Assembly (NCBI GenBank): GCA_001485605.1
Contig: FAON01000012.1
Location: 186,001 to 250,000, forward strand
Direction of reading: 5' to 3'
DNA length: 64,000 nucleotides
Source: Candidatus Kryptobacter tengchongensis
GTDB taxonomy: Bacteria > Bacteroidota > Ignavibacteria > Kryptoniales > Kryptoniaceae
The notes under the pieces were generated by a model. That model was not told where the DNA came from. It ran no database searches and saw only the letters and a list, made by a program, of their open reading frames with translations. This document shows, one piece after another, positions 53,638 through 63,527 of this stretch; the first letter of the stretch is position 1; each line of letters starts with the position of its first letter. A program made the position numbers and the translations under genes.

Positions 53638-54975
53638 TCATATCAAATTTCTCAATTCTTCAACGAAGAGATCCATCTCTTTCTTTGTTCTCTTTTCCGT
53701 TACAGCGATCATCAGTCCATCGCCATAGCCATCAAATTTTGAAAGGTCAATTCCAGGTAGAATTTTCTTTGGTTGAAGTCTTTCTTTTATCTTTGATACG
53801 GGGACAGGTGTCTGGACAACAAATTCTTTAAAGAATGGTTGATTATACTTTAGTTTAAAACCGTTGATTTTTGAGATTTCTTCAGCGAGGTAATGACTTT
53901 TTTGGAGGCAGAGGGTTGCAACTTCTCTCAAGCCCTGTTTCCCCATTAAAGCCATATAAACTGTTGCTGCAAGCATCATAAGACCTTGATTCGTGCAGAT
54001 GTTGGAGGTTGCTTTTTCTCTTTTTATATGTTGCTCTCTTGTCTGAAGCGTTAGCGTAAAGCCACGCTCGCCATCTCTGTCAATCGTAACCCCAGATAAG
54101 CGTCCGGGAAGTTTTCTTATTAGGAATTCTTTTACCGCAAAAATTCCAAGGTAGGGTCCGCCAAAACTTAACGGAATCCCCAAAGGTTGTCCTTCTCCAA
54201 CGACGATATCGGCACCGTATTCACCAGGTGGAATCAGCAAGCCAAGTGAGATTGGATCAATTGCAACTATAAATAAAGCTCCAACGCTATGGGCGATCTT
54301 TTCAATTTCAAATACATCTTCAATGTTTCCAAAAAAATTAGGTTGCTGAACCACAACGCATGCTGTTTTATCTGTAACTTTTGATTTTAAATCATCAAGG
54401 TCGCAAACCCCAGAATCAAACTTTGTCAATTTAATCTCTGCCCTTCTTGGGTGAGTATAAGTGCGAACAACCGTTAGGTAATTTGGATTGACAGGACCTG
54501 CGATGACAGCTTCATTTTTCCCCGTGTGACCAAGCGCAAGAAGAACTGCCTCTGCAAGTGCGCTACCGCCATCATACATTGAAGCATTCGCAACATCCAT
54601 CCCTGTCAAGCGACAGATCATCGTTTGATACTCGTAGATTGCTTGAAGTGTTCCTTGACTTACCTCTGCTTGATAAGGTGTGTAAGCAGTGTAGAATTCC
54701 GATCTGCTTATTATTGTAAAGACAGCTGAAGGCACAAAATGATCATATGCCCCACCACCGAGAAAAGAAATCGCATGGTTTAGATCAAGGTTTTTCTCAG
54801 AGATGCTTTGAAGCTCTTTTAGAACTTCATACTCTGAAAGTGGTTCTGGAAGTTTGAGATCATCTTTTAATCTTATCTCAGGTGGGATATCAGAAATTAG
54901 TTCTTCAAATGATGAAACTCCAATTGCTTTTAACATTTCCTGTCTGTCTTCGTCGGTGTTTGGAATGAATCCCAT
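53638..54975 (-). CDS. gcvPA: Glycine dehydrogenase (decarboxylating) subunit 1
   Basis: A 445-residue protein of the two-subunit GcvP type: [19 protein letters not shown] at the N-terminus, [35 protein letters not shown] and [16 protein letters not shown]-protein decarboxylates glycine and passes the aminomethyl group to GcvH, encoded just upstream. The PLP-binding lysine sits in the second subunit (GcvPB), which is not in this window, nor is gcvT. A clear AAGGAG precedes the start. Confidence 0.95.
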   Translation of the reverse strand: MGFIPNTDEDRQEMLKAIGVSSFEELISDIPPEIRLKDDLKLPEPLSEYEVLKELQSISEKNLDLNHAISFLGGGAYDHFVPSAVFTIISRSEFYTAYTPYQAEVSQGTLQAIYEYQTMICRLTGMDVANASMYDGGSALAEAVLLALGHTGKNEAVIAGPVNPNYLTVVRTYTHPRRAEIKLTKFDSGVCDLDDLKSKVTDKTACVVVQQPNFFGNIEDVFEIEKIAHSVGALFIVAIDPISLGLLIPPGEYGADIVVGEGQPLGIPLSFGGPYLGIFAVKEFLIRKLPGRLSGVTIDRDGERGFTLTLQTREQHIKREKATSNICTNQGLMMLAATVYMALMGKQGLREVATLCLQKSHYLAEEISKINGFKLKYNQPFFKEFVVQTPVPVSKIKERLQPKKILPGIDLSKFDGYGDGLMIAVTEKRTKKEMDLFVEELRNLI

Positions 54976-54996
54976 TTTGACGTGCTCCTTAAATTT

Positions 54997-55380
54997 TTAC
55001 TTACCAATTAATTTTCTGTAATCTTCCGCAGATAGAAGGTTATTAAGTTCATTTAGATCTTTGATTTTAATTTTTATTATCCACCCCTCACCATACGGAT
55101 CTTTGTTAATTAAATCAGGCGAGTCTTTTAGTTTTTCATTTACCTCAATTATTTCGCCTGAAACGGGGGAGAAAAGATCTGAAACCGCTTTTACGGCTTC
55201 AATTGTCCCGAAGGATTCAAGCTGCTTTACAACTTTTCCAATTTGCGGGAGCTCAACATAAACTATGTCCCCAAGTTCACTTTGTGCGTAATCAGTTATC
55301 CCAACAACTCCAATGGAATTGTCTTCAACCCTTATCCATTCATGTTCTTTTGTGTACTTTAAGTTTTCAGGGAACAGCAT
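54997..55380 (-). CDS. gcvH: Glycine cleavage system H protein
   Basis: A 127-residue protein with the lipoylation site Lys in FGTIEAVKAVSDLFSPVSG and the conserved KYTKEHEWI and YAQSELGDIVYVELP. The lipoyl arm carries the aminomethyl group between P and T proteins. It lies 21 bases upstream of gcvPA in the direction of transcription and follows accC; an AAAGGAG site is present. Confidence 0.97.
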   Translation of the reverse strand: MLFPENLKYTKEHEWIRVEDNSIGVVGITDYAQSELGDIVYVELPQIGKVVKQLESFGTIEAVKAVSDLFSPVSGEIIEVNEKLKDSPDLINKDPYGEGWIIKIKIKDLNELNNLLSAEDYRKLIGK

Positions 55381-55401
55381 TGTTTTTCTCCTTTTTAGGT
55401 T

Positions 55402-56754
55402 TTAATCGTTCATGTTAAATTTAAAATCAATAAACTTTGTATCATAATCAACACCGCTTCTAAATTCAGGTGAATTTAGAAGTTTTATATGAAATGGTAT
55501 CGTCGTATGAACGCCTTCAATTACGAATTCTTCAAGTGCTCTCAACATTCTTGCTATAGCTTCATCTCTTGTTCTTGCATGTACTATAAGCTTTGCAATC
55601 ATAGAATCATAATATGGTGGGATAACATATTCTTGATAGATGTGTGAATCAACTCTAACCCCAAAACCGCCGGGGAAATGAAGAGCAGTTATTTTTCCAG
55701 GTGAAGGTCTAAATCCATTAAACGGGTCCTCTGCGTTAATTCTGCATTCAATTGCGTGTCCGTTCGGTTTGAGCTGTCTCTGTTTTATGCCAAGTTTTTC
55801 GCCCGCTGCAATTCTAATTTGTTCTCTGACTATATCAATTCCATAAACCATCTCAGTAACAGGATGCTCAACTTGAATTCTTGTATTCATTTCCATAAAA
55901 TAAAAGTTTCCATTTTTATCAACCAGGAACTCAATTGTCCCAGCATTTCTGTATTTGACGCTTTTAGCGCCTTTTACAGCTGCTTGTCCCATTGCTTCGC
56001 GAAGCTCAGGTGTTACTATCGGGGATGGGGATTCCTCAACAAGTTTTTGATGCCTTCTTTGAATTGAGCAATCCCTTTCCCCAAGATGGATTACATTTCC
56101 ATGTTCATCAGCAAGAATTTGAATTTCAATATGTCTTGGTCTTTCAATGAATTTTTCAATATAAAGAGCTGGGTTTCCAAATGCTGCCTCTGCCTCAGCC
56201 CTTGCTGTTTGCCAGGCGTTTTCAAGTTCATCTTCGCTTTTTACCATTCTCATTCCTTTTCCTCCTCCACCGGCTGCAGCTTTTAACATTATTGGAAACC
56301 CAATCTCATTCGCTATTTCTCTTGCTTCTTCAAGTGAATTTACAACACCATCACTCCCTGGAATCACAGGAACCCCTGCTTTTTTCATCGTTTCTTTTGC
56401 TAATGCTTTATCTCCCATTGCTTCAATTGCCTCAGGGGTTGGTCCTATAAACTTTATCCCTGAAGATTCGCAAATTTCTGCAAACATCGCATTTTCAGCG
56501 AGGAAACCATAACCAGGATGAATTGCCTCGGCGTTTGTTATCTCAGCTGCTGCAATTATCCTCGGAATGTTAAGGTAACTTTCCTTGCTTGGACCTGGAC
56601 CTATGCAGACAGCTTCATCAGCAAACCTGACATGAAGGGAATATCTATCTGCTTCTGAATAAACAGCAACGGTTTTTATTCCAAGTTCCTTGCAAGTCCT
56701 TATGATTCTTAAAGCAATTTCACCCCTATTAGCAATTAAAATTTTTTTAAACAA
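55402..56754 (-). CDS. accC: Acetyl-CoA carboxylase biotin carboxylase subunit
   Basis: 450 residues from the TTG at 56754 (start sequence [17 protein letters not shown]), matching the usual AccC length. The next upstream in-frame start, at 56793, is also TTG and would overlap accB by 17 bases. ATP-grasp motifs are present: the glycine-rich [40 protein letters not shown] and [14 protein letters not shown]. It carboxylates biotin on BCCP in the first step of fatty acid synthesis. accB lies directly upstream. Confidence 0.94.
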   Translation of the reverse strand: MFKKILIANRGEIALRIIRTCKELGIKTVAVYSEADRYSLHVRFADEAVCIGPGPSKESYLNIPRIIAAAEITNAEAIHPGYGFLAENAMFAEICESSGIKFIGPTPEAIEAMGDKALAKETMKKAGVPVIPGSDGVVNSLEEAREIANEIGFPIMLKAAAGGGGKGMRMVKSEDELENAWQTARAEAEAAFGNPALYIEKFIERPRHIEIQILADEHGNVIHLGERDCSIQRRHQKLVEESPSPIVTPELREAMGQAAVKGAKSVKYRNAGTIEFLVDKNGNFYFMEMNTRIQVEHPVTEMVYGIDIVREQIRIAAGEKLGIKQRQLKPNGHAIECRINAEDPFNGFRPSPGKITALHFPGGFGVRVDSHIYQEYVIPPYYDSMIAKLIVHARTRDEAIARMLRALEEFVIEGVHTTIPFHIKLLNSPEFRSGVDYDTKFIDFKFNMND

Positions 56755-56776
56755 TTTACACTTGAAAAGTTTTTTC

Positions 56777-57349
56777 TTAATCAAGAAGTTCAATCAAGAA
56801 AAGAGGTTGTCCATATTCAACGGGCTGTGCATTTTCAACAAGAATTTTAACAATTTTACCGTGAACATCTGACTCAATTTCATTCATTAATTTCATGGCT
56901 TCAACTATACAAAGCACTGTGCCGGGGAAAACCTCATCTCCAACTTTAACATAGGGCTCAGCATCTGGAGCTGGGGCACGGTAAAATGTCCCAACTATTG
57001 GCGATTTTATCTCATGGTATTTCTTCCCGATCTCAACTTCCGGGACTTCGGTTTTTTCTCTTGTTTTTTCTTCTTTTACCTCAGCTGGTGCCGTTACGCT
57101 TTGAGGTGGTGCAACAATCTGTGTCTGTGGAATCCCCATGGGTTGCTGAACAAGTCCAGCAGGTGGATAAATCGGAAACGGAATCGGAATATAATTTGGA
57201 AGGGAGTTTGAACCCGATTGAGAGACATTTACTTGACCTTTGCGATTCTTGCTTATCCTCAATCTTGAGCCTTCAATCTCTATTTCAATTTCTTCAACAC
57301 CGCTTTCGTCAACGGCTTTGATTAATTCTTTGATATAATTTAAATCCAT
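56777..57349 (-). CDS. accB: Biotin carboxyl carrier protein of acetyl-CoA carboxylase
   Basis: 190 residues from the ATG at 57349; a GGAGAG lies nine bases upstream, so an ATG five codons earlier (57364) is probably part of the leader. A charged N-terminal helix, a proline/glutamine-rich flexible linker and a C-terminal biotinyl domain with the target Lys in [10 protein letters not shown] are visible. It carries carboxybiotin between AccC and the transferase. Genes in order efp-accB-accC are a common arrangement. Confidence 0.96.
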   Translation of the reverse strand: MDLNYIKELIKAVDESGVEEIEIEIEGSRLRISKNRKGQVNVSQSGSNSLPNYIPIPFPIYPPAGLVQQPMGIPQTQIVAPPQSVTAPAEVKEEKTREKTEVPEVEIGKKYHEIKSPIVGTFYRAPAPDAEPYVKVGDEVFPGTVLCIVEAMKLMNEIESDVHGKIVKILVENAQPVEYGQPLFLIELLD

Positions 57350-57369
57350 TTTTCTTCTCTCCATAAGTT

Positions 57370-57930
57370 TTATTTTACTCTTTCAACATATTCACCAGTT
57401 CTCGTGTCAACTCTTATCTTTTCGCCTTGCTCAATAAATAGCGGAACGCTTATAATTGCACCCGTTTCAAGTTTCGCTGGTTTCATTACATTTGTTACCG
57501 TGTCGCCCTTAATCCCTGGCTCTGTTTCAACAACTTCAAGCTCAACAAATGTTGGAAGCTGAATTCCAAGGATTTGATCGCCGTCAAATAAAATGTCAAC
57601 TGTCTCATTCTCTTTCATGAATAAAGCGTTATCACCGACAAGCTCGCTTGGAACATGAATTTGATCAAATGTTTCAAGATCCATGAAAACGAAATCATCA
57701 CCATCTTTATACAAAAATTGAAACTTTCTGAAGTCAAGTCGCACAATTTCAATTTCCTCGCCAGAATCAAATGTTTCATCAAGAATTCGCCCCGTTTTAA
57801 CATCTTTTAGTTTAACCCTTACAAATGCACCTCCACGACCTCTTTTAACATGCTGAAAATCAATAACTGTATAAACTTTTCCATTATATCTTATGTGCAA
57901 TCCATTTCTGATATCAGCAGTTGTAGGCAT
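57370..57930 (-). CDS. efp: Elongation factor P
   Basis: 186 residues from the ATG at 57930; the open frame reaches 57993, but that extension is not part of the family. The three-domain EF-P fold is visible, with the modification-site Lys in [24 protein letters not shown] and the C-terminal [11 protein letters not shown] relieves ribosome stalling at polyproline stretches. It lies 20 bases before accB. Confidence 0.96.
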   Translation of the reverse strand: MPTTADIRNGLHIRYNGKVYTVIDFQHVKRGRGGAFVRVKLKDVKTGRILDETFDSGEEIEIVRLDFRKFQFLYKDGDDFVFMDLETFDQIHVPSELVGDNALFMKENETVDILFDGDQILGIQLPTFVELEVVETEPGIKGDTVTNVMKPAKLETGAIISVPLFIEQGEKIRVDTRTGEYVERVK

Positions 57931-58017
57931 AGTTTTCTTGATTTTGTTTCGGATTTGCTTTGAAAATATAATTAAAAGCCACGATAAAAGCAAGAAGGGT
58001 ACTTGTTTAATTTTTCG

Positions 58018-58056
58018 TTTGATAATCTTTTGGAAATTTTTTAAAATTTTATCAAA
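58018..58056. promoter_or_regulatory. Inverted repeat upstream of hypA
   Basis: TTTGATAA (58018-58025) and TTATCAAA (58049-58056) form an eight-base inverted repeat with centres 31 bases apart, about three helical turns, 20 bases before the hypA start. It lies in the 144-base divergent gap between efp and hypA. It could be an operator or a chance match in AT-rich DNA. Confidence 0.3.
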
Positions 58057-58074
58057 TAAACATCCTCATAAAAA

Positions 58075-58416
58075 ATGCACGAGCTTTCAATTGCTCAAAG
58101 CATAATTGAGATCGCTGAAAACACCGCAAAGGAGCACAACTCAAATATAATCAAAAAAATTAAAGTTCAAATTGGAGAATTTTCGGGAGTTGTAAAAGAA
58201 GCACTTGAATTTTCATTTAATGTGGCAAAGAACGGGACAATTGCTGAAAAGGCTGAACTTGAAGTTGAAATAATTAAATTTAAAGCTGTTTGTAATATCT
58301 GCGGGTTTATACTTGAGTCAATGGATGACTTTAACCTATTTTGTCCAAAGTGTTTTGAACCCATGGAGATCGTCTCTGGGAGGGAAATGAAGATAGAATA
58401 TATTGAAATTGAATAA
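58075..58416 (+). CDS. hypA: Hydrogenase nickel-insertion protein HypA
   Basis: A 113-residue protein starting MHELSIAQSIIEI, where the N-terminal amine and His2 bind nickel. Two CxxC pairs (CNICG and CPKC) form the zinc site. HypA works with HypB to load nickel into NiFe hydrogenase. It leads hypB and hypF here. Typical length. Confidence 0.96.
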   Translation: MHELSIAQSIIEIAENTAKEHNSNIIKKIKVQIGEFSGVVKEALEFSFNVAKNGTIAEKAELEVEIIKFKAVCNICGFILESMDDFNLFCPKCFEPMEIVSGREMKIEYIEIE

Positions 58417-58436
58417 ACAAAAATAGGGGGTTAAAA

Positions 58437-59108
58437 ATGCACAAAATTGATGTTGGTGCAAATGTTCTTCAAGTAAACGAGAAAATAGCTCTTGAAAATA
58501 AGGAACTTTTCAAAAAATGGGGAGTTTTTACAGTTAATCTCATGTCGGCTCCAGGCGCTGGAAAAACTTCCGTCCTTGAAGAAACCATTAAACGACTCAA
58601 AGACAATTTTTCAATTGCGGTAATTGAAGGTGATCTCCAAACGACGGTTGATTCAGACAGGATAAAGGCACTTGGGATTCCGGCTTATCAAATAACAACC
58701 GGGAATGTTTGCCATCTTGATGCTCGTATGGTTCATAATGCACTTCACGAATTTAAGCTTGATGGGTTTGATATACTTTTTATTGAAAATGTCGGTAACC
58801 TCGTATGCCCAGCGGAGTTTTATCTTGGTGAAGATTTAAGAGTAATGGTTTACAGTGTTGTTGAAGGTGCAGAGAAACCTAAAAAATATCCCCTTATGTT
58901 TCACGAGGTTGAAGTTGTCCTTCTTAATAAAATTGACCTTTTGCCCTATGCTGGTGTTGAGTTAAAAGAGCTTGAGAAAAATGTCCTTGAGGTAAATCCA
59001 CGAGCAAAAATTTTCCCAATATCCTGCAAAACTGGTGAGGGAATTGATGACTGGATAAGTTGGTTTAGAAACAGAATTCAAAAATTTAGGGAAAATGTTA
59101 AAAGCTAA
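58437..59108 (+). CDS. hypB: Hydrogenase nickel-incorporation GTPase HypB
   Basis: A 223-residue SIMIBI-type GTPase: P-loop LMSAPGAGKTSVLE, VIEGDLQTTVDSDRI, the metal-binding TGNVCHLDARMV, NKIDLLPY and SCKTGEG. The histidine-rich nickel-storage stretch of some HypB proteins is missing. It starts 20 bases after hypA with an AGGGGG ribosome binding site and overlaps hypF by 14 bases. Confidence 0.96.
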   Translation: MHKIDVGANVLQVNEKIALENKELFKKWGVFTVNLMSAPGAGKTSVLEETIKRLKDNFSIAVIEGDLQTTVDSDRIKALGIPAYQITTGNVCHLDARMVHNALHEFKLDGFDILFIENVGNLVCPAEFYLGEDLRVMVYSVVEGAEKPKKYPLMFHEVEVVLLNKIDLLPYAGVELKELEKNVLEVNPRAKIFPISCKTGEGIDDWISWFRNRIQKFRENVKS

Positions 59109-61392
59109 AAAAATTTACATTGAAGGAATTGTTCAAGGCGTTGGGTTTAGACCTTTTATTTTTAAACTTGCGAATGAATTTAACTTGAAAGGTTATATTT
59201 ACAATGATACGAATGGGGTTTACATTGAAGTTGAAGGAGAGGAAAACGCAATAGATGAGTTCATAAAAGCGATCCCTGTTAAAGCGCCCCCTCTTTCTCT
59301 TATTGAGAAAATTATTTCTGAACCGACAGATGTAAAAGGATATAGCGAATTTTTCATTGAAAAAAGTAAAAGTGGAGAAGAAAAGTTCGTTCTTATTTCT
59401 CCAGATGTTTCAACTTGTAATGATTGTCTTAATGAACTTTTTGATCCAAACGATAGACGTTTCAGATATCCATTTATAAACTGCACAAATTGTGGTCCAA
59501 GATTTACAATTATAATTGATGTCCCATACGATAGACCAAAGACGACGATGTCTGTATTTAAAATGTGCGATGAATGTGAGCGGGAATATCATGATCCCTC
59601 AAACCGAAGATTTCACGCTCAACCAAACGCTTGTCCAGTTTGTGGTCCGAGAATTAAACTTCTTGACAGGAATTTAAATGAGATAAATTGTGACGATGCC
59701 ATAAGAGAGACAGCAAAACTTTTGAAGGATGGTTTTATAGTTGCCATAAAGGGTCTTGGAGGATACCATCTTGCTTGTAATGCTTTGGATAATGGAGTTG
59801 TTGCCGAATTGAGAAAAAGAAAAATGAGGATTGAAAAACCATTTGCGATCATGATCCCCGATGTTAAATGGCTTGATGAAATTTGTGTGTATAATGAAAC
59901 CGAGTTAAAACTTCTAACCTCAATTCAACGCCCGATTGTTTTGATGAGAAAAAGAAAAGATTGCCCAATTGCTTATGAAGTTGCACCTCGTAATTCTTAT
60001 CTTGGGGTTATGTTGCCATATACCCCACTTCACTATCTTATTTTGAGGGAAGTTGATATCCCTCTTGTGATGACAAGCGGAAACTTAACGGAAGAACCGA
60101 TTGCTTACAAAGATGATGACGCTTTTGAAAGATTAAAAAATATCGCTGATTTTTTCCTTATTCATAATCGTGAAATTCATATCCGTTGCGATGATTCGGT
60201 TGCAACTGTAATTACTGGAAAACCAGTAATGATAAGACGCTCTCGTGGCTATGTGCCTTATCCTGTTAAGATACCATTTGAAGCAAAAGAGCATATCCTC
60301 GCCGTTGGCGGACATCTTAAAAACACTTTTTGTTTTTTAAAGGGGAATTATGCTTTTTTAAGCCATCATATAGGCGATCTTGAAAACTGGGCAACTTTAA
60401 AATCTTTGATTGAAGGGGTGGAACATTTTAAAAAACTCTTTGACTTAAATCCAAAGGTTCTTGCTTATGATATGCATCCAGAGTATCTTTCAACAAAATA
60501 TGCTCTTGAACTTGATATCCCAATAAAAATACCTGTCCAGCATCACCATGCTCATATTGTCAGCTGTATGACAGAGAATAATTTATCCGAGCCGGTAATT
60601 GGTGTTGCCTTTGACGGAACTGGGTTTGGAATAGATGGTAAAATTTGGGGTGGTGAGTTTTTTATAACTGAACTATCAAAATTTGAACGAGTAGCCCACT
60701 TTGAATATATCCCGTTGCCCGGTGGTGAAATCTCAATAAAAGAACCTTGGAGAATGGCTGTGTCTTATCTTTATCATACTTTTGGAAATGATCTCCTTAA
60801 CATTGAAATTCCGTTTATCAAAGATCTAACAACCGAAAAAATAAACAAGGTTAAAATCCTTCTTCAAATCATAGATAGAAAAATTAATTCACCGTTTACA
60901 TCGGCAGTTGGCAGATTATTTGATGCTGTTTCAGCTCTTTGCTATGTCAGGTTAACTGTTAATTATGAAGCTCAAGCAGCGATGGAGTTTCAAATGCTTG
61001 CGGATGAAAATGAGAAAGGATTTTATGACTTTGAAGTCATCGCTGATTCAAAACCATGGAAGATAAGCTTTAAGCCGGGGCTCATTCAAATTGTCAACGA
61101 TATTTTAAATAAGGTCCCGATCTCAAAAATTTCAGGCAAGTTTCATAACACAATTGCAAATATAATTTGTGAAATCTCAAACAGGATAAGAATGGAAACA
61201 GGGTTAGATAAGGTTGTTTTAAGTGGTGGGGTCTTTCAAAATGCTTTACTTGTGGAGAAAGCGGTTTTAAAACTTTACGAACTCGGCTTTAAAGTTTATA
61301 CTCATTCAAAAGTTCCACCGAACGATGGCGGGTTATCGCTTGGGCAAGCTGTCATCGCTTTGTTTAAATCTTTCCACCCCTTAACCATCTGA
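59095..61392 (+). CDS. hypF: Carbamoyltransferase HypF
   Basis: A 765-residue protein with all expected domains. Acylphosphatase lies at about 1-90 (IEGIVQGVGFRPFIFKLA). Two zinc-finger pairs follow (CNDCLNELFDP, CTNCGPRFT, CDECEREYHDP, CPVCGPR), then a YrdC-like domain (about 200-390) and a Kae1-like domain with PVQHHHAHIVSC and VALSGGVFQ-like VVLSGGVFQN. HypF turns carbamoyl phosphate into the cyanide ligand precursor of NiFe hydrogenase with HypE. hypC, hypD and hypE are not in this window. The 3' end overlaps the convergent cytochrome gene by 29 bases. Confidence 0.96.
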   Translation: MLKAKKIYIEGIVQGVGFRPFIFKLANEFNLKGYIYNDTNGVYIEVEGEENAIDEFIKAIPVKAPPLSLIEKIISEPTDVKGYSEFFIEKSKSGEEKFVLISPDVSTCNDCLNELFDPNDRRFRYPFINCTNCGPRFTIIIDVPYDRPKTTMSVFKMCDECEREYHDPSNRRFHAQPNACPVCGPRIKLLDRNLNEINCDDAIRETAKLLKDGFIVAIKGLGGYHLACNALDNGVVAELRKRKMRIEKPFAIMIPDVKWLDEICVYNETELKLLTSIQRPIVLMRKRKDCPIAYEVAPRNSYLGVMLPYTPLHYLILREVDIPLVMTSGNLTEEPIAYKDDDAFERLKNIADFFLIHNREIHIRCDDSVATVITGKPVMIRRSRGYVPYPVKIPFEAKEHILAVGGHLKNTFCFLKGNYAFLSHHIGDLENWATLKSLIEGVEHFKKLFDLNPKVLAYDMHPEYLSTKYALELDIPIKIPVQHHHAHIVSCMTENNLSEPVIGVAFDGTGFGIDGKIWGGEFFITELSKFERVAHFEYIPLPGGEISIKEPWRMAVSYLYHTFGNDLLNIEIPFIKDLTTEKINKVKILLQIIDRKINSPFTSAVGRLFDAVSALCYVRLTVNYEAQAAMEFQMLADENEKGFYDFEVIADSKPWKISFKPGLIQIVNDILNKVPISKISGKFHNTIANIICEISNRIRMETGLDKVVLSGGVFQNALLVEKAVLKLYELGFKVYTHSKVPPNDGGLSLGQAVIALFKSFHPLTI

Positions 61393-62113
61393 TGTATGAA
61401 ACCAGATAATTTATCTCGTCCTTGCTTAGAATATCTTTATAAGCAGGCATTTTCACAACTTGTCTTCTCAAAAATTTTCCAGCAATGATGTTTTTTTCAA
61501 GTCGGTTAATTTCTCCATACAGTATCCACTCTTTCAATTCATCCTCGTTCTCAACAAGAAGTTTAAAATCTTCACCATCCCATCCGGGAATGTAACCCTT
61601 AAATGAGCCTTTATTTGGCATCCCTCCCATGCCATAAGGACCATGACAGCCGAAACAACCTGATTTTTTCGCTACCTCATATCCAGCTTTTGCAGTGTCG
61701 TTGTCTATTTTGATTAAACCCATAACTGCTTTAAGGTAGGATATTAAATTTTTAAGTTCATTTTCAGATATGATGTTTTCATAAGCAGGCATTTTTATCA
61801 CTCCACCATAATTAACATCCTTCAACCTTCTTGGTTTCCCGTAGAGAATCCATTCTTTTAATTCTTCTTCATTCAAAATAAACATCATTGCTGTTTCACC
61901 CTGCCATGAAGGGACTTCGCTATACCGATATCCCGGGTTTTTAACATTTCCATATCCTTCAAAACCATGACAGTTAAAACATCCATATTTGAGAGCGATT
62001 TCTCTACCTTTCCATACCGGCGTATGATTAGGTGAAGTTATGACAAACCATAAGATGATCAACATTACAGCAGGAAATACAATTAACAGCCAAAGATTTC
62101 GTTTCATTCCCAT
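61364..62113 (-). CDS. Membrane-anchored dihaem cytochrome c
   Basis: A 249-residue protein with an N-terminal hydrophobic anchor (LWLLIVFPAVMLIILWFV) and two cytochrome c domains. Haem motifs are CFNCH (about residues 45-49) and CFGCH (about 153-157). Each is followed by a c-type fold with a likely Met ligand in the repeated VVKMPAYKDIL and VIKMPAYENII segments. The two halves are clearly duplicated. It should carry electrons on the periplasmic face of the membrane; the partner is not known. It shares no strand with hypF and ends inside its tail. Confidence 0.85.
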   Translation of the reverse strand: MGMKRNLWLLIVFPAVMLIILWFVITSPNHTPVWKGREIALKYGCFNCHGFEGYGNVKNPGYRYSEVPSWQGETAMMFILNEEELKEWILYGKPRRLKDVNYGGVIKMPAYENIISENELKNLISYLKAVMGLIKIDNDTAKAGYEVAKKSGCFGCHGPYGMGGMPNKGSFKGYIPGWDGEDFKLLVENEDELKEWILYGEINRLEKNIIAGKFLRRQVVKMPAYKDILSKDEINYLVSYIRWLRGGKI

Positions 62114-62158
62114 GTTTAATTTTATTAAAAAGGGCGGGTTAAAAACCTATCCATATAA

Positions 62159-62545
62159 TTATTTCAGCTGCTCAACAGATTCAATTACAACCCCGGGTAA
62201 ACCACCTCTTTGATGTAGAACACCTGTTATCGTCACTTTTTCAGCTGCAAATCCCTTTAACTTCTCATAGGGTTCTGGTTTTTCATGGTTTTCAACTATA
62301 AGATAAACTTTTCCATCGTCGGTTAAAATTCCAATTGGTGCACCTCCTTTAATGCACATCTCGGCACATTTTTTATGTTCAGGTCCTTTCTTTCCCCCGG
62401 CGACATAACAGGCAAGGTCAAGCACTTCACCTTTAAGAATTACATTCTTTGCCACAGACTTTGTTTCTGGCTTGCTCTGTGGAAGGAGAGCTGAAACCCC
62501 AAAACTTAAGAGAACAATGATTGCAAATAATTTTATCGCCCGCAT
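62159..62545 (-). CDS. Secreted Cys/His-containing protein of unknown function
   Basis: A 128-residue protein with a signal peptide (FAIIVLLSFGVSALLP). The middle holds a cysteine/histidine cluster: LDLACYVAGG, then EHKKCAEMCIKGG, which could bind a metal or a haem. The C-terminal half (KVYLIVENHEKPEP, VTITGVLHQRGGL) is strand-rich and may be an OB-like domain. I know similar sequences only as uncharacterised exported proteins. It follows the dihaem cytochrome in transcription order: both are on the minus strand, 45 bases apart. Confidence 0.6.
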   Translation of the reverse strand: MRAIKLFAIIVLLSFGVSALLPQSKPETKSVAKNVILKGEVLDLACYVAGGKKGPEHKKCAEMCIKGGAPIGILTDDGKVYLIVENHEKPEPYEKLKGFAAEKVTITGVLHQRGGLPGVVIESVEQLK

Positions 62546-62635
62546 TGTAGCACCTCAATTTTCGTTTTAAAAATATATGTTCAAAATTCCCAACAAGCTC
62601 AATTTTCGTTAAAGTTCCCGAGGAAAAAATGAAAT

Positions 62636-63517
62636 TTATTTGTTCCTGTACTGTTCAAGGAGATGTTCACTTACAAATTTTGTTCTATAGTATAAAACAT
62701 AAAATGCCTCATCAAAAACTAAATTACCTCTTTCCCTTTCAAGATAATCAATAACCTGACTTAAAACTTTTCTTGCTTGTTCAACCCTGTTATTCTGATA
62801 ATGTCTTAACCCTCTTTCATACATACTTATTAGATGATTTTTTGCCCTCTCTTTTAGCCAGTTCTGCTCAAAACATTTATTTGTTTTATCAATAAGATGA
62901 TAAAATCCTGAATCTGAAACAAAATACATAGTTGAATCAAAATTCCACTCCCCAGGTGGTAAGGGTCCAGGTCCTACTGTCTTATAAACTTTCCCTGGTC
63001 CATATAGGGTTAAGTCATCATAACCCGGAATCATACCAGGAGCCTCACCTTCCGGGAACGAAGGAATAGGAGCATAACCTTCCACATAAAAATCATTTAT
63101 ATCAGGTAAAAGTGTTTTCTTTGGTGGGAAAATATATGTTTTAAAAGAAAAACCAGATGCAGAATCACCAGGTGGAATAAATGCTGTAGAATCCCAACTC
63201 CCCCAGTTGACCCAAGCACTATTTGGTAGATCAACAAGTGGTCCAATGCACACCCCATCCCATCTTGGAAGAGGGGGCCAAGTAATTTCATAAATCTTTA
63301 AAGTATCTTCTGTTCTTGACAAAAGGATAGCAAACATCCAGATTGATTGCTCACTTGTTGGTAAACTATATATTTTATACTCATATTTAAAATAATTATT
63401 TGTGGTATCAGCAGAAATTATCGGTTTTATTTTAACATCTACTTTATTTCTCGGGATTACTTGACCTTGAGAATTTAAATTTAGAAAAAACAAACATAAA
63501 AAAATCAACCTCTTCAT
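62636..63517 (-). CDS. Secreted protein of unknown function with helical C-terminus
   Basis: A 293-residue protein with a signal peptide (RLIFLCLFFLNLNSQG). The first 200 residues are strand- and proline-rich with many aromatic residues (FKYEYKIYSL, WITWPPLPRW-like segments). The last 75 are helical and charged (LISMYERGLRHYQNN, QARKVLSQVIDYLERE), perhaps a TPR-like pair. I recognise no family. AGGAGG lies just before the start, overlapping the stop of the gene at the window edge, so they are co-transcribed. Confidence 0.6.
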   Translation of the reverse strand: MKRLIFLCLFFLNLNSQGQVIPRNKVDVKIKPIISADTTNNYFKYEYKIYSLPTSEQSIWMFAILLSRTEDTLKIYEITWPPLPRWDGVCIGPLVDLPNSAWVNWGSWDSTAFIPPGDSASGFSFKTYIFPPKKTLLPDINDFYVEGYAPIPSFPEGEAPGMIPGYDDLTLYGPGKVYKTVGPGPLPPGEWNFDSTMYFVSDSGFYHLIDKTNKCFEQNWLKERAKNHLISMYERGLRHYQNNRVEQARKVLSQVIDYLERERGNLVFDEAFYVLYYRTKFVSEHLLEQYRNK

Positions 63518-63527
63518 TTTTTACCTC

